DNA of 64,000 nucleotides, taken from NCBI GenBank assembly GCA_002245135.1, contig NGBS01000584.1, forward strand, positions 248,001-312,000, given 5' to 3'. The notes below the pieces were generated by a model. The model saw only the letters and a program-made list of their open reading frames with translations, searched no databases and was not told the DNA's origin. Numbering within the stretch: position 1 is the stretch's first letter; each line of letters opens with the position of its first letter. The translations under genes were made by a program, and so were the position numbers. Shown here piece after piece: positions 36,742 through 50,000 of this stretch. The stretch comes from Proteromonas lacertae. Lineage: Eukaryota; Sar; Bigyra; Opalinata; Proteromonadidae.

Positions 36742-39700
36742 TTAATTAATTACAATTTTGCCATTGTTCCATATACTTTTCTGTAATTCTTTTATTTTTG
36801 TTTCTTTATTCAATATATCATTCATTAACTCAGAAAACTTGTTGGTCTTTTCTAATTCCAACTTATTAACAGCTTCATTAATGGATTGTTCAATCTTCTC
36901 TTTTTCTTTTTCCTGCAATTCATTTTTAATTCTTTCAATTTCTTCCTCTTTTTCTTTATTTATTTTCTCAACAACTACTTTACTTTCTTCTTCTAATATT
37001 TTCATTTTATTTTCTATTTCTTCTACTTTTTTGTCCGTTTCATCTTTACTTGCTTTTAATTCATTCAATTGTTGTTCTTTTACTTCAATTTCACTATTCA
37101 ATGACTGAATTTGATTAGATTTTTCTTCATCTAAACTCTTCATTCTATTCTCTATTTCTTCAACCTTCTTTACTGATTCTGACTTTAATTGGTTTAATTC
37201 TTCCTCGTGCTTTGACTTCAATTCATTCATTTTCTGTTCTTTTTCTTCTAATAATTTCATTTTTTCATTTTCATAGGATGATTTCAATTCATCCATCTTT
37301 TTCTGATTTTCACTCTTAATTTCTTTCTCTTTATTATTCATCTCTGTTTTCCATTCTAATTCTTTTTCTTTCAATTCGTTTGAATTATTCTCTTTTAACG
37401 TGTTCATTTCATTATCATGCGATTCTTTTAATTCATTTATTTCGTTCTGATGATTCTTCTTTTCACTTTCAATCTTATTATCTAATTCTTCATTCTTTAA
37501 TTTCATCTTTTCATAATTATCATTCAATTCTTTCAATTCATTTTTATACTTTGATTCTATTTCATTCATCTTATTCTGAAACTCTTTTTCCAATTCTTCC
37601 TTTTGTTTAGACAATAGTGAAATCTTTTCATTTTCATACATCTCTTTTTCTCTTGCAATAGCATTTTCAACTGATTTTGTTATTGCACTAGCTTGATCTT
37701 CACCAAATGAATTCTGTTGTTCTTTTAATGCAGCTTCTATGGCTTTGTTCTTTTCTTTATCCAATTCACACTTCTGATTTACAAGTGCTCTTTCTATTGA
37801 TTCTGATTTATCTTTCTCAAATGAACTATTTAACTTTTCTATTTCTTCTGATTGAGTTTTGTTTATACTATTTATCTTTTCTTCATATTCTGATGTTAAT
37901 TTTGAGATTTTATCTTCAAAAGTTTTATTTAAATTACTCTTTTCTTCTTCAAAATCATTCTTCATCTTATTCATTCTTTCTGTAAATTCATTCTTTTGGT
38001 TATTTAAAGCTTCTTGTTTTGTTTTTTCTAATGCATTTCTTTCCTTTTCAATAGCCAATAACATTGTTTGATTTGCTTCTTCTCCTTTATCATTGGTTAA
38101 CATCTCTTTTTCTCTTTCAAATTCTTGTTTCTTCCTTTCCATATCATCTTTTAATTCTTTTAATTTTGTTTCATATTCTGATCTTATAGATTCTATTTTC
38201 TTGTTATTATCTATCTCTATTTCACTTAGTTTGTTTGTATTTTCTTTCTTTATCTCCTCTATTTTCTTTTCATATTCTTCTTTTATTTCTTTTGATTTAT
38301 CAACAGTTGATGTAACTACAGTTGGTTGCTGAATATTTATACTATTCACTTTATTTTCTAATTCTTTTTTCTCATTTTCATATCTCTCTGTTATTCTCTT
38401 CTTTTCTTCATCATTCTCTAGTTTCATCTTCTCCAAATCATTTTCTATCTGTTTCTTACTCTCTTTTATATCATCCAACTCTTTATTCAAACTTTCAATC
38501 ATTTTTTCTTTATTACCTTGTTGATTGATTAATTCATTATATTTCATTTCAATCTCTTTCTTTTCATTTTCTATTCTTTTCATTACTTCATCATCATTAT
38601 TACCATTACCACTAACATTATTATCTCTTGGTGTAGTTGGAGTTGTTGGTTGTTGTATTGCATTAGCTTTATTACTGTTATTCAACTTCTGTGATAATGT
38701 TTCTATTCTTCCTTCATATTCCATTTTAATTTGATCAATGACTGTACCAATTCTTTCATCATATTCCTTCTGCTTTATTTCCAGTGATTTCTGTAAATCT
38801 TGATTCATTTGTTCAGTCAATTCAATCATTGATTTCATCTTTTCTTCTTCTAATTTCTTCTTTTCTATATTCAATCTTTCTTCTAAATCTTTTTCATGTT
38901 CTTTTTGTGTTTCTTTCAATAGATTTTCAGTTTCCTTTTGTAATTCATCTATCTGTTTTCTTAATATAACCACTTCTGGATCAACTCCTTTGGATTTCTT
39001 TATGGCTGATAATGCATCATCTACTGCTTTTTTCTTTTGTTGTTCTATACTTTTCATCACGGAATCTACCTTCTGTACTGCTTCTGATTTGATTTTTCTA
39101 ATGGTTTCGTCTCTTTCTTGTTCAATTGATTGAATTTTTGATTTTGTTTCATTTTCTTTTTTTGTTACTTCATATTCTTTATCTAATACATCTTGTTTCA
39201 ATTTTAATATTGTCTTATGGAATTGATCTGCTGTGAAATATAAACTACTGACCAGTAAATCTCTTTGCTTGTTTTGAAAGGGAGTTCCATCTGGAAATAA
39301 TGGGTTTAATGAGTTTTGGATTGTAAATCGACGTTTGCTTGGACCTTCTTGTAATGCTTGTAGTAATGTTGAATTTAATTCTTTTTGAGAGATTGATATT
39401 GTACTGGTAGTACTTGTAGTTGGTGTTGTTACTTTAGGAGATATTAGATTAACTGCAGCTGGTACTGGTTCCGGTTGACTATTAATATCTGGGAATGAAG
39501 CTGTTAAAGATAGTGGATCTGAATCCATAGGAAGTGAAACAGGAGGAGAAGCAAAGAAATCTGTAGAGAATGTGTCTGTTGCTCCACTTGATACATTCAA
39601 ACCACCAAATAAATCATCTGTACTACTTGTTGGTTGAGGTTCTGGCTCTGGAACAACAGGCTGTGGATTATCAACAACAGAATTCATAATATCAAACAAT

Positions 39701-39860
39701 CCGGCTTCTTCATCAACCTTGGGCTTGGGTGGTTCTTGCACCACTGGCTTTTGTGCTTGTCTAATAAATAAATAAAAAAAACTAATACTGTTGTTGTTCT
39801 TTTTTGTTTTTACCAAATAATCCCCACTATAATGATAAATGATGTGATTTAATATACCAT
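36742..39860 (-). CDS. Large coiled-coil protein with DLF motifs
   Basis: About 1015 aa. The start is taken as ATG 39860 followed immediately by a 31-nt intron, giving MWGLFGKNKKEQQQ; reading from an upstream Met instead crosses this intron and changes frame. A second intron lies at about 39752-39779. Residues ~20-190 are disordered and Pro/Thr-rich with clathrin-adaptor-like motifs (AGLFDIM, DDLFGGL). From ~200 to the end is nearly continuous Glu/Lys/Asn heptad coiled coil. A basic patch (SKRRFTIQN) precedes it. Likely a cytosolic tether or vesicle-coat accessory protein by analogy with CCDC91 or golgins, which is inference only. No family recognised. The final codons run into AT-rich DNA and the 3' end could be spliced differently. 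Confidence 0.75.
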
Positions 39861-39997
39861 ATGAAAAAGTGATATCAGATTGATTTAAAGGATCAAATTT
39901 TGACTTTTTTAAAAAGATCGAACCACGATCAGATCCTGTGATTCTCAAGCTTTAGTTTGGCTTGATTTGATAAAACTGTTTTTTCGTTTTTGATTTT

Positions 39998-41061
39998 ATG
40001 GAGGAAGAAACTGATGAATACAATCCATTTGTGGAAGAATCGATCAATGATGAACCAATAAATAATGTGTCAATTTGTGTGTATTATGATTCAAGTCGTA
40101 TTTTTTTGTCTTTTAATATTCGAAGGTGGAGCTGATAAAGCTACTCAGATTGGAACATGGGCAAGAAGAAGTAAAGGATTAATTACTCTATTTTATGTTG
40201 TGTATGAAAATCCTTGTTTTATATTTTAGTCGAGGTTACGGAGAGATTGAATCATCAAGTGATTGGATTAAAAACAAAGTAATACCACCTTTATTAAAAT
40301 TATGTCCTTCTAAATATATAAATTATGATTATTTTGAAACAACAGCTAAAATACCAGATTCAATGCTTTATCAATACATAGAAGAAAAAACACAGAAAAC
40401 ACTAAGTAGTGGTGCAATAATTCCACTTTCTGATACAAGTGGAACAAATCTATTTGGAATTAGTATTAATTACCATCAATAATATTATTTAAATAGCTAT
40501 ATTATCTCGACAAGCATTGTACAACATATCTGTACCAACATTATTTACTAAAATTGAAGGTCCGATTCTCAATCCAACAATTCCAACAACATCAGTTATT
40601 TTATTACCTTCTCTTCAACCTGCTATATTGACACTTATTAAAAAGTCATGTTTTTATATCAGAGTATATTGTAATTGTTATTATCATATTTAATATAGCC
40701 TGGAGATAATGTAATATTGTTTCACATTCAAAATGTTGAAAATGATATGAGTAGAACAGAAAGTGAAAATGAAGAAATAAAAAATGAAAATAATGTAATA
40801 AATAAGCTAATAGAGCAAGGAAAGGGATATTTAGAAAAGCAAATGTTTAATTGTTATATTGAAATACAAGATATGGATCCTAATTATACTATTCAACAGC
40901 AAATTATCAATTATTTATCTCATAATCAATCAATAGGTTTTGTGACTGTTGGATGTCAACATAAGAATATAAATGAGAAAATGTCATTTGATTTGACTTA
41001 TAGTATTGCTGAATATGTTGTTAGATATTCAAGAACACATACTCTAGTTGTTAAAGTTTAA
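39998..41061 (+). CDS. Universal-stress-protein-like protein
   Basis: Five exons totalling about 300 aa: 39998-40097, introns at 40098-40125 (ends AAG), about 40200-40230, 40464-40495 and about 40664-40698. The start MEEETDEYNPFVEES is acidic. The rest alternates strands and helices like the USP fold: SICVYYDSSRGADKATQIG (the USP beta1/alpha1 region), GLITLFYVV, SSGAIIPLS, and a C-terminal GFVTVGCQHKN...SIAEYVVRYSRTHTLVVKV, where USPs have the ATP-binding G-x2-G loop and a final strand. The Gly-rich loop is weak. It is divergent from the coiled-coil gene, 137 bp apart, with TTCGTTTT just 8 bp before the ATG. Assignment by fold pattern only. Confidence 0.55.
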
Positions 41062-41153
41062 TAATTTTATATATTCTTTTATGTTTCTTCCTAATCAACA
41101 CAAATTCATTATAAGAATCATATGAATATAATAAACTAATAATAAAGAAATAA

Positions 41154-44100
41154 TTATTTCTTATTTGCCTTTTCAATTTCGTTTTCTTCAACTATTTCAT
41201 AATCATTTTGGTGATAAATTAAGTACTTCTTATCTTTCAATTTTCTGATAATTATACCTTCATCAGCACTGTTTTTATTAATTATAATTATATCATTAGT
41301 CTTAAATTTTGATTTTGTTTTTTTCTTTTCCATATACTCTGGTTTTACATTTTTGTAAGTTTCTGTATTACTACATTTTATAACATATTTGTTATTCTCT
41401 AATTTCTTTATTATATCTCCATCAAATACATTTCTATATTCAGAATGATAATATTGAATTTCTTCATTTTCTTCATATTCTAAACCATCTTTCAACTCTA
41501 TATCATTAATGTCAACATCAACCATAATTTTCTTATCATCATTCTTCATCAATTTAACAGTATTATCATTAACAATTTGAATGATTCTATACTCAACCTC
41601 TTTGTGTAAAACTATATCACCAACTCTATAAACTGAATCAATATAATAACATGGATAAATTTCTGTATATTTTCTATCTTTCAACAACATTTTACTATTT
41701 GATGAAAATATATCATATAAATAATTATGAATTCTATTAATTTTTCCTTCAATCCAACCAAGTTCTTTAGATTTCACCATAACTGGTTCACCTAATTGAT
41801 AGTTATGCTGATATATCACATTTTCACCTTTATTCGTTTTTATTGTTGGAGTTGTAAGGTCTGGTTTAATCAATGATTTATCAACCATTTCTGAATAACA
41901 TAAACATTTCTTATCACTTATATTTCCTTCATAAATAATATTAAATGTATGATTATGATTTATCTTTATAATTTCACCAGCATAACTCATATATTCTATT
42001 TTATCATGAATATTGTATTGATTATTATCCAAATATAATGAATAGTTATTACCTCTTACATACTCTTCATTCAATATCCTTCTTTCTACTTCTCCTTTTT
42101 CATTTGTAAATAAAACATCATCATTTTTATAATAAAATGGATTATATACATTATCATATAATCTAATATTCAATGGGTTAATTTCCTTTTCTTCTTTCTT
42201 AGTATTTTCATTAATTATTGTATATGTCTTACCATCATTTCCTTTAATTGTACCTTTTTCCCAAATTAGAGATTTAGTATTGTATATTACTTTTACACCA
42301 TTTTCAAATGGTTTATTCTTATCTTCAACAAATGGTTTTATTTGCTCATTTTCTAAAGTAATGGGTTTTCCAGTTGAAAATAAATAAACAGAATATTTCC
42401 ATTCACCAATATATTTTTCTATTTTTCCTTTTTCCCATTTCCCGTTATTCTTTACATCAACAAATACTATCTCATTAGGTGAATATATTCTTTTAATATT
42501 ATTAATTGAATAAGCATTGTAATGAATTCTACGAACTTCATAATTCTTTTTATCAACCTCTCTTATAATTCTGAAATACGTTTTTTGATTATGTTTATCA
42601 TAAACATATACAACATCATTAATATGAATGTCACTTCCATCCTCCTTTAAAAAATATTCTTTTGAATAATTTTCTAAATTAGTATAACCAATATAACATT
42701 GCTCATTATTAGTATTATCTACATAATACTCAAATATACCATCAGTCCATTTTCCACCATCATAATATTTTATATTATCACCAGTTTTAAAGAATAAACC
42801 TTCTCCTTGCATTATATTATTTTCTAAATTCACATCTTCTTCATAATAATCAATATAATTAGCATCTTTTAGTTTATTCATTTTATAAATATTATATGTT
42901 CCATCAGGATTTTTACTATGTATTATTCCTGTAGTTTTTTCAAATCCACCTTTTGGTATAAATTCAACTTCTATTCCAATTGAATTAGATTTTATAACAT
43001 AATTAGAATCATATGGATAAACATCATCTATTTCTACAATCATAACATCATTCTGTATTACAATATCATAATGTTGTTTATTATCATGTATTTTGGTAAT
43101 AATTCCAATATTTCCATCTCTATCAATCACTCTATCTCCTATCACTAATTCTCTTTTCTATTATAAATAAATATTAATATATAGAAATACTGGAACTGCT
43201 TTTATTGCTTCTTTCAACTTATCCAATCTACTTTTATAATCTGATAATTTTCTTTCTTTTTGTTTATAATCATTTAACCATTTCTTTGTATAATAAAGTT
43301 GATATATTGCATTTATTATCTCAATTGTTTTACTTAAATATTTCAATCTAAAATCATTTCTTTCACTATATTATATATGAACAAATATATCATACCATAA
43401 ACTATTCATTTCTTTAATACAATCAACTGCTTCATCTAAGCTTTTAATAAAATCATCAAAATCTACTTTCGTTGTAACTTCATTTAAATCATCTTTATTT
43501 ATATTCATATTGAAATCTTCAACCCATTTACTAAATCTTTCATAATTCCTTTTATATTCATTTAATTCATTCAAATGATAAGCTCTTGCTACTGGTTCTC
43601 TGTCTTTTCTATTTATATAACAATCAAATAATTCTATACAATGTTGAATCTATGTGTATTTCTATTTGTATTTTATCAATTACTTTCTAAAAAATATAAA
43701 ATCATTATATATATACTTCTAATGCTTTACATTTTTCGACCATTTCCTTTTCTTTCTTTTTAAAATATTCTAAAGGTTGATCTACATTCTTTTTTGCTTT
43801 AATATCATTAAGTATTCCAGAAAGATCATTAGAAAGATCATTAAATTCGGTTAAACTGTATTTTGAGATTTTATCTTTATAAGCATATCTATTTTCATAA
43901 TAATATGAATAATTAATACATCTTAGTTTCCATCTCATTCTTTAATGATGATATTTCTTTGTTATTCTTCTCGTTTGTTAGGATTTCTTCTTCATTATAC
44001 CATAAATCATCACAATATTTCACTAATAGATCATTCCCGTCATCTATTTTAACAGTGTAATCATTAACATGATCAATCAATTCATTTAATATATTTAAAC

Positions 44101-46829
44101 ATCTCTTCACATCTTCAATTTGTTCAGATGGAAATGATAATAAATCTAATAAAAGTGATATTATTATTGAATATGATTCTCTTTGTTGTACTTTATTTAA
44201 TATTTCTAAACTCTTTTCATCAATTGATGGAAACTAATGAAATTATAAAAAAGAATCAATTATACTGTTTCTTTAATTTTTTGTATTAACTTTTGACCTA
44301 AATCATTTCCCTCTCCTTTTAATTCTTTCAACATTTTTTCAACTTTCGTTTTATCTCCACTTGCCTAAGATAATATAATGCTAATATACTAATAAATTTG
44401 TTAAATCATCAATCTTCGAAATATTAACATCTTCAAAAACAGAAGTAAAAATTGATTTATATGTTTCTGACCTAGTATGCTTGAAACAACTACATTTATA
44501 TTCTCCATTTAATTCACTTTTCAACAAATTTCTAACTTCTTTTAACTCATCATAGATGTATTTAAAGCTGTCTAAACATTTTAAATCATCTTGATGTAAT
44601 ATAATATAGAATTGAATATAGTATTTATAACAATTAATGTAATATAAAAGAAGATCATTCTTAATTATTTTTTCTTTTAAAACTTCATCAAGCTTAAAGA
44701 AACTATATAAGAAATAATTGCATTATCTATACATAAAATTCTTTATTTTAGCTAATATCTTAGTCATATTCTTTTTATTCTTTATATTATCACCATCAAT
44801 TACAATTCTTGAATATTTGTCATTAATATTATATGATATTCTGTTATTAATAATTGCATCATAATATGAACAACCAGTTGATACACATTCATCCATATTT
44901 AGTGTTAAATTCAATGTTTGAATCTCTGCATTATTCTTTTTTAGAACTTTTATTAATTCATGCTGGAATAATGGAATTCTTGTTGTTCCACCTGCAATCA
45001 CTATTTGCATTTTCTTTTCATCAATTTCACCAGCTTCTTTCATTGTTTTAGCAATAACAGCATTGAACTTACTAACAAAACCATCCTTTTCTAGAAGTAA
45101 TTTGTTTAGATCATCAATTTTGAATTCATGTTGAAAATCTTCCTCTCCATCATCCAACAATCCATCAACATTAATCATTGTCTATATATCAATAATAATA
45201 TAAAACAATACAGATGTTGCTCCAACTGGAGTTAATTTCTCTTTTCCATCAATTGCTCCTTTCACTAGCTTTGTATATAATTTCAAACTGTTTTCTATTT
45301 TTTTAACATCTTCTTTATGTTTATCTTTAATTACATCTAATAAATACTCTGTTATTTTCTCATCAATAAGTTCACCATTTAAATCTTGAATATGATTATG
45401 ATTCATTACTTCTAATCCATACTATTTAATATGATAATAAACTTAAATAAATACTTCTTCTTTAATTGAATCATTATGATATTTTACAATTGTACAATTA
45501 CAACATGAATAACCAATATCAACAAATAAATAACATCTTTCACCATCAAATCTACTTCTATTACTATAACCAAATGTTATTGCTGTAGCTAGATAATCTG
45601 GAATAATACCATCACAATTCATTTTCAACATATTACAGAATTGATTCAATAATACTGTTTGTTTATTTGTATAATATGATGGAACTGATAAAACTATATT
45701 CTTCTCTTCATTCTGTTGTGCAGTAAATTGATTGAAATAAGTCAAATGACTAACATTATACTCAATTGTATCTCTCAATTTACTTAATAAAGTCAAATAA
45801 AACTGATCCACAATATAATATCTATCTTTTTTGTAGTATTTAATTGTATATCCTATTGCATTTAGTAAATCTTCTGTATTTTTTGGTAATTTTCCTTTTT
45901 TGTCTTTCAATTTCTCTTTTATTTCATCCCAATTTTTACCAAAATAAGGTTTAAACGATGTAACTGTATTTTCACAATCACGTATTTGCTATTAATAATG
46001 AAATATAAACTTCTATACCATTTTTTCAACTGCACTTCCTACAAAACGACTTTTATCTCTAAAACAAATACCAGTACTATATAAATAATCAATGTTATAT
46101 ACTATGTTTTTCTCTTTGATAATTCATTCTCTAATACAGTTGAAATGTTGTTTTTATCACATATTGATAAAACAATAAAACCACAACCAATATCAATACC
46201 ATAGTAATTCTTCTCTAAATGAGAATCATCTATTTATATATATATATAACAACATGTATTTATACTTCCTCTTGGTGTAGAAGATCTACTACTTCTCATT
46301 GATGATTTTCTTTGGGATGTGGTTAATGGACCTTTTTTTTGATGTTCTCTATTTTCCATTTCATTTAAATCATCTGCTAATTGTGATCCTGTTGATAGAC
46401 TATGTTTACTTGGTCTACTACCTGTTGTTTCTAATAGTCATATATTCATCAATTTAAATATACCTCCTTCACCCGTTGGTGGACCAGGTAATTTATCTTT
46501 TCCATTTTGTTGACTTCTTGCATTTTTGTTCGTATTTTCACCTTCAATTGCGCCTATATAATATTAATATATTTTCTAATGGATATTTTTACAACCGAAA
46601 GACAAAGATTTAGTAAATTTGTGTAATTAGAGTCAGAGGAGAATATGATGCAACACATCAAGCATATAGATTTTATTGATTCAAAATACTGTACAAAAAT
46701 GGAATTATAATCGCATTAAGAAAAATAGAGTAATATATACCTCCTGTAGCAGATATATTACTTTCATTCTTTTTTGTATCACCCTATATCACAAAATATA
46801 CCAAATAATTATACTGAATGACTGGACAT
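41154..46829 (-). CDS. Hsp110/Hsp70-like ATPase fused to SH3/Tudor-like repeat array
   Basis: One gene of ~17 exons, ~1700 aa; every junction from ATG 46829 to TAA 41154 keeps frame across GTAT...TAG introns (one ~180 nt at 46560-46737, the rest 25-45 nt). After a disordered Ser/Asn-rich leader comes an Hsp70-superfamily nucleotide-binding domain: YYGIDIGCG (phosphate 1), CFRDKSRFVGSAV, DIGYSCCNCTIV (phosphate 2), IVIAGGTTRIPLFQHEL, NMDECVSTGCSYYDAII. The departures from Hsp70 (GCG, GYS) resemble Hsp110. A ~450-residue helical segment follows instead of a normal substrate-binding domain. The last ~670 residues are a series of short beta-rich units (VGDRVIDRDG, TGDNIKYYDGGKWTDG, NGKWEKGKIEKY, LGWIEGKINR, VGDIVLHKE), like Tudor/Agenet/KOW barrels. 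Possibly a chaperone-derived scaffold. Confidence 0.82.
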
Positions 46830-47050
46830 AACACTAAAAAGCAGAAATAAAATCTTAAGTCAAAAATTCAAACTCTACTTTACAGTGAGCAAAAATAAGT
46901 TCACATTTCTATTATTAATAGCAAAAAATAATTTTATCATTTACTTATATGTCATGATAGTATATGGAATATTTTATGAAATATCAATACTGTAAAAAAA
47001 CTAATGAGATATAAAAGCAATAATATATAACATTATCATAGATTATATGT

Positions 47051-50000
47051 CTATATAGTATCTGTAATAGTAACTATACCTTCCACCATATTTATAGGAT
47101 ATTCCCTTAGTCCTTTTGAAACAACAATAACATTTGTATTTAACGTGTTATCATTGATCTTATAACACATTTTGTATATCTTTTCATCGTTATGACCAAC
47201 AATTACACCATTAAGTATAATCAGCTTCTTCTGTTTGAAGTTCTCAGAATTTTCCTCTGGCATTTTAAATAAATCTGCATTATCATACTTCTCTATAACT
47301 TCAAACACTTTTCTTAACTCTAAGAAAGATATTGCTATATCAATTACAGAATTAGCAACTTTCTCATTTGCTTCAGACACTTTATACTCAACAGTAGTAA
47401 TTCTATACTTGTCACAGAAATATAAGCATTTGTATATCAATATATTATGCTTATAGCTCTCTCTAATTGGGTTTGAAAATGGTATATATCTTGAATCTTT
47501 TAACGATCTTTTGTTGGTAAAATACTTGGATGTGTTTGTTTCTGGATATAGATAATGTTTAATGGATGTTTTTGCTAAGATTTCTTTCAATTGTAAAGAG
47601 TTCATCATACTCTGATATAATTCCACAAAGAAATTAGAAATAGCTTCAGAATTTGATTTACTATATTCAACCAATAAAATTGATTCTATTGAGATATTAT
47701 CTGTGAGTAATTCTTCTTTAATATCATCTATCCTTTCAGATGTAATTATCAGCAATGACAATTTGCCACAAGTTCTAATTAGCTTCTTTAATGCATCAAT
47801 ATCATATCTAAAAGTTAATCCAGGATTCTTTGATGTTTCAAACAAGAAATAAGATGAATTATTGTTGGGATTATCATTAATACTTCTTGCAAAGATATGT
47901 AAAACTTCACAATTCATTTGAATCAAATCATTCACATTATCAAGAGTTGCATTACCAACAAACACATTAATCTCTTTTCTTATACTTAAATTCTTACATA
48001 TATCACTTACTAACACATCATATTCTGGACAAACAAACACTTCTGGTCTTTTTCCTCTCAATGAGACTAATGGTCTGCTATAAAGAAATGCAACTTGATA
48101 TAATGTTGTCTCTTGTATTGGAGTTGATGGTGATGTTGGTGTTAATAATGATAATAACGATGCTGAAGAGGATGATGTATTTGTTGTTCTTGATGTTTGA
48201 TTGTCATTTGAATACTTTGTCAATTGTTGCCAATATGTAATATTCTTTTCATTGATTGACTTGTTATTCATAGCAAAGAAATGGTATAATTGTGGATGCA
48301 ATGATAATACCAAGTTCAACTGATGTTCTATATTCTCTTTTAGTTTATTATTGGATATATTTATTACCAACAAGTTTGTACAATTTGCTAAGAATTGTGA
48401 GAAGTTGTTGAAACTTATTTCAAATGTTAATTCTGTTGATGATATATTCAATGAAGTTAAATTCCTTTTATTACTAATTGCATTGAAAAATTCTGACATG
48501 AAGTTATCTGATAATCTATTCTTTGAGAGATTCAATGATTCAAATTTAATATTTGTCATTTTAATAGCATCTATGAACTTAAAACTACTTTCATCATCAC
48601 ATAATCCATCATTAGAAAGAATTAAATGTCTTAAGGATTGTAATGAAGAGATTGAATTAATTATATAAGAAGCATTTTCACAACCAAGATTCTCAATATC
48701 TGAGAAATTCAATGAAACTAAAGATTGAAAATAAGAACCTACATTTAAAAATGGAGTTAAAGTGTTTAATGACAATTCTGAACATCTAAATTCTAATGCT
48801 TTTAGTCTTGGTAATTGAAAACCAACAGATGGAAGATATTTTTCAAATTCTTTCAAGAAATTTCCCACATTTTTAGTAACATGAATAGAAGAGAATGATG
48901 ATGTAACCATATCATTTATCACTTTATTATAATTATCAAATGTATTATCAATTAAGATATTAAATACTGTTGATGATGTAAAACATTTATTAAGATATGT
49001 AAATATTTCACTGTTGAATGAATAAGGATAATTTATGGCTTTGAAATAAACACACCAAAATGGTTTTGGCTTATTTTTATCCAATCCAGCTGAATTTGGT
49101 ACAGAATTATACAATGATTTGAATATAAACATATAACCATCTTCAGTTAAATCTTTCAACTCTATTTCATTCTTCATAGTAAATATATAAGGTTCATATT
49201 TCAATTTATAATCTTCAGAATAAATGAAAAACACTTCTCTGTATATATAAGAAGGTAAAACTCTTAATAATTCATGAATATAAGCAGGAATTGTTGGATA
49301 AACAGACTTTAAAAACGAATAATCATTATTACTGTTATCATCATCATCATCAGTATTACTATTATAATTATCTTTATTCATTGGTTTATAAGCTACACAA
49401 TTCATACATCCAACTGGAAATAACAGTTCTCTACTAGTAATCTTCAACTGCTTTATATCTGGGATTAACAGCTTCAATATATCTTCACTAGAAAATTCAT
49501 CACAAGGTTCAAACAAATCAGATGATAAATTCTTTTCATTTTTGTCATTTGAATAATTATCACCTACATCTTTAATCTTACCATTAAATGCTCTTATTGA
49601 TTTCAAGATAACTTCAACTATTTCATGTTGAATTTTGAATGAATGTTGTGTGAAATAAATATATGAATAATTATGGTAATCTGTTGGTCTGAATGGATAA
49701 TCCTTATCTATCACCATGCATTTATTGAATATTTTTTCAATATAATTGATGATTGTATTATTATTTTCACCATCTGATAATATGTTTGTGTAATAACAAT
49801 ATAGATCCACAAATTCCATTGTCATTAGAAAAGCTTGATATGAACTAACATAACTTAAATAAGATAAAAATTCATATATTATATTTAAATCATCATAATT
49901 AACTTCACTTTTAGTTTGTTTCATTACAAGCAATGAATAAATGGTTTGTATGAAATCCAATTTTGTTTCAATCGGACAGTGACATGTCATGGAATAAGGA

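Noticed and set aside
36758..38969. Many plus-strand open frames opposite the coiled-coil gene
   Set aside because: They are Ser/Phe/Leu-rich antisense shadows of Glu/Lys/Asn codons and have no domain content.
39861..39948. Upstream start (39948) for the coiled-coil gene
   Set aside because: The 31-nt intron after 39860 would put it out of phase with the rest of the protein.
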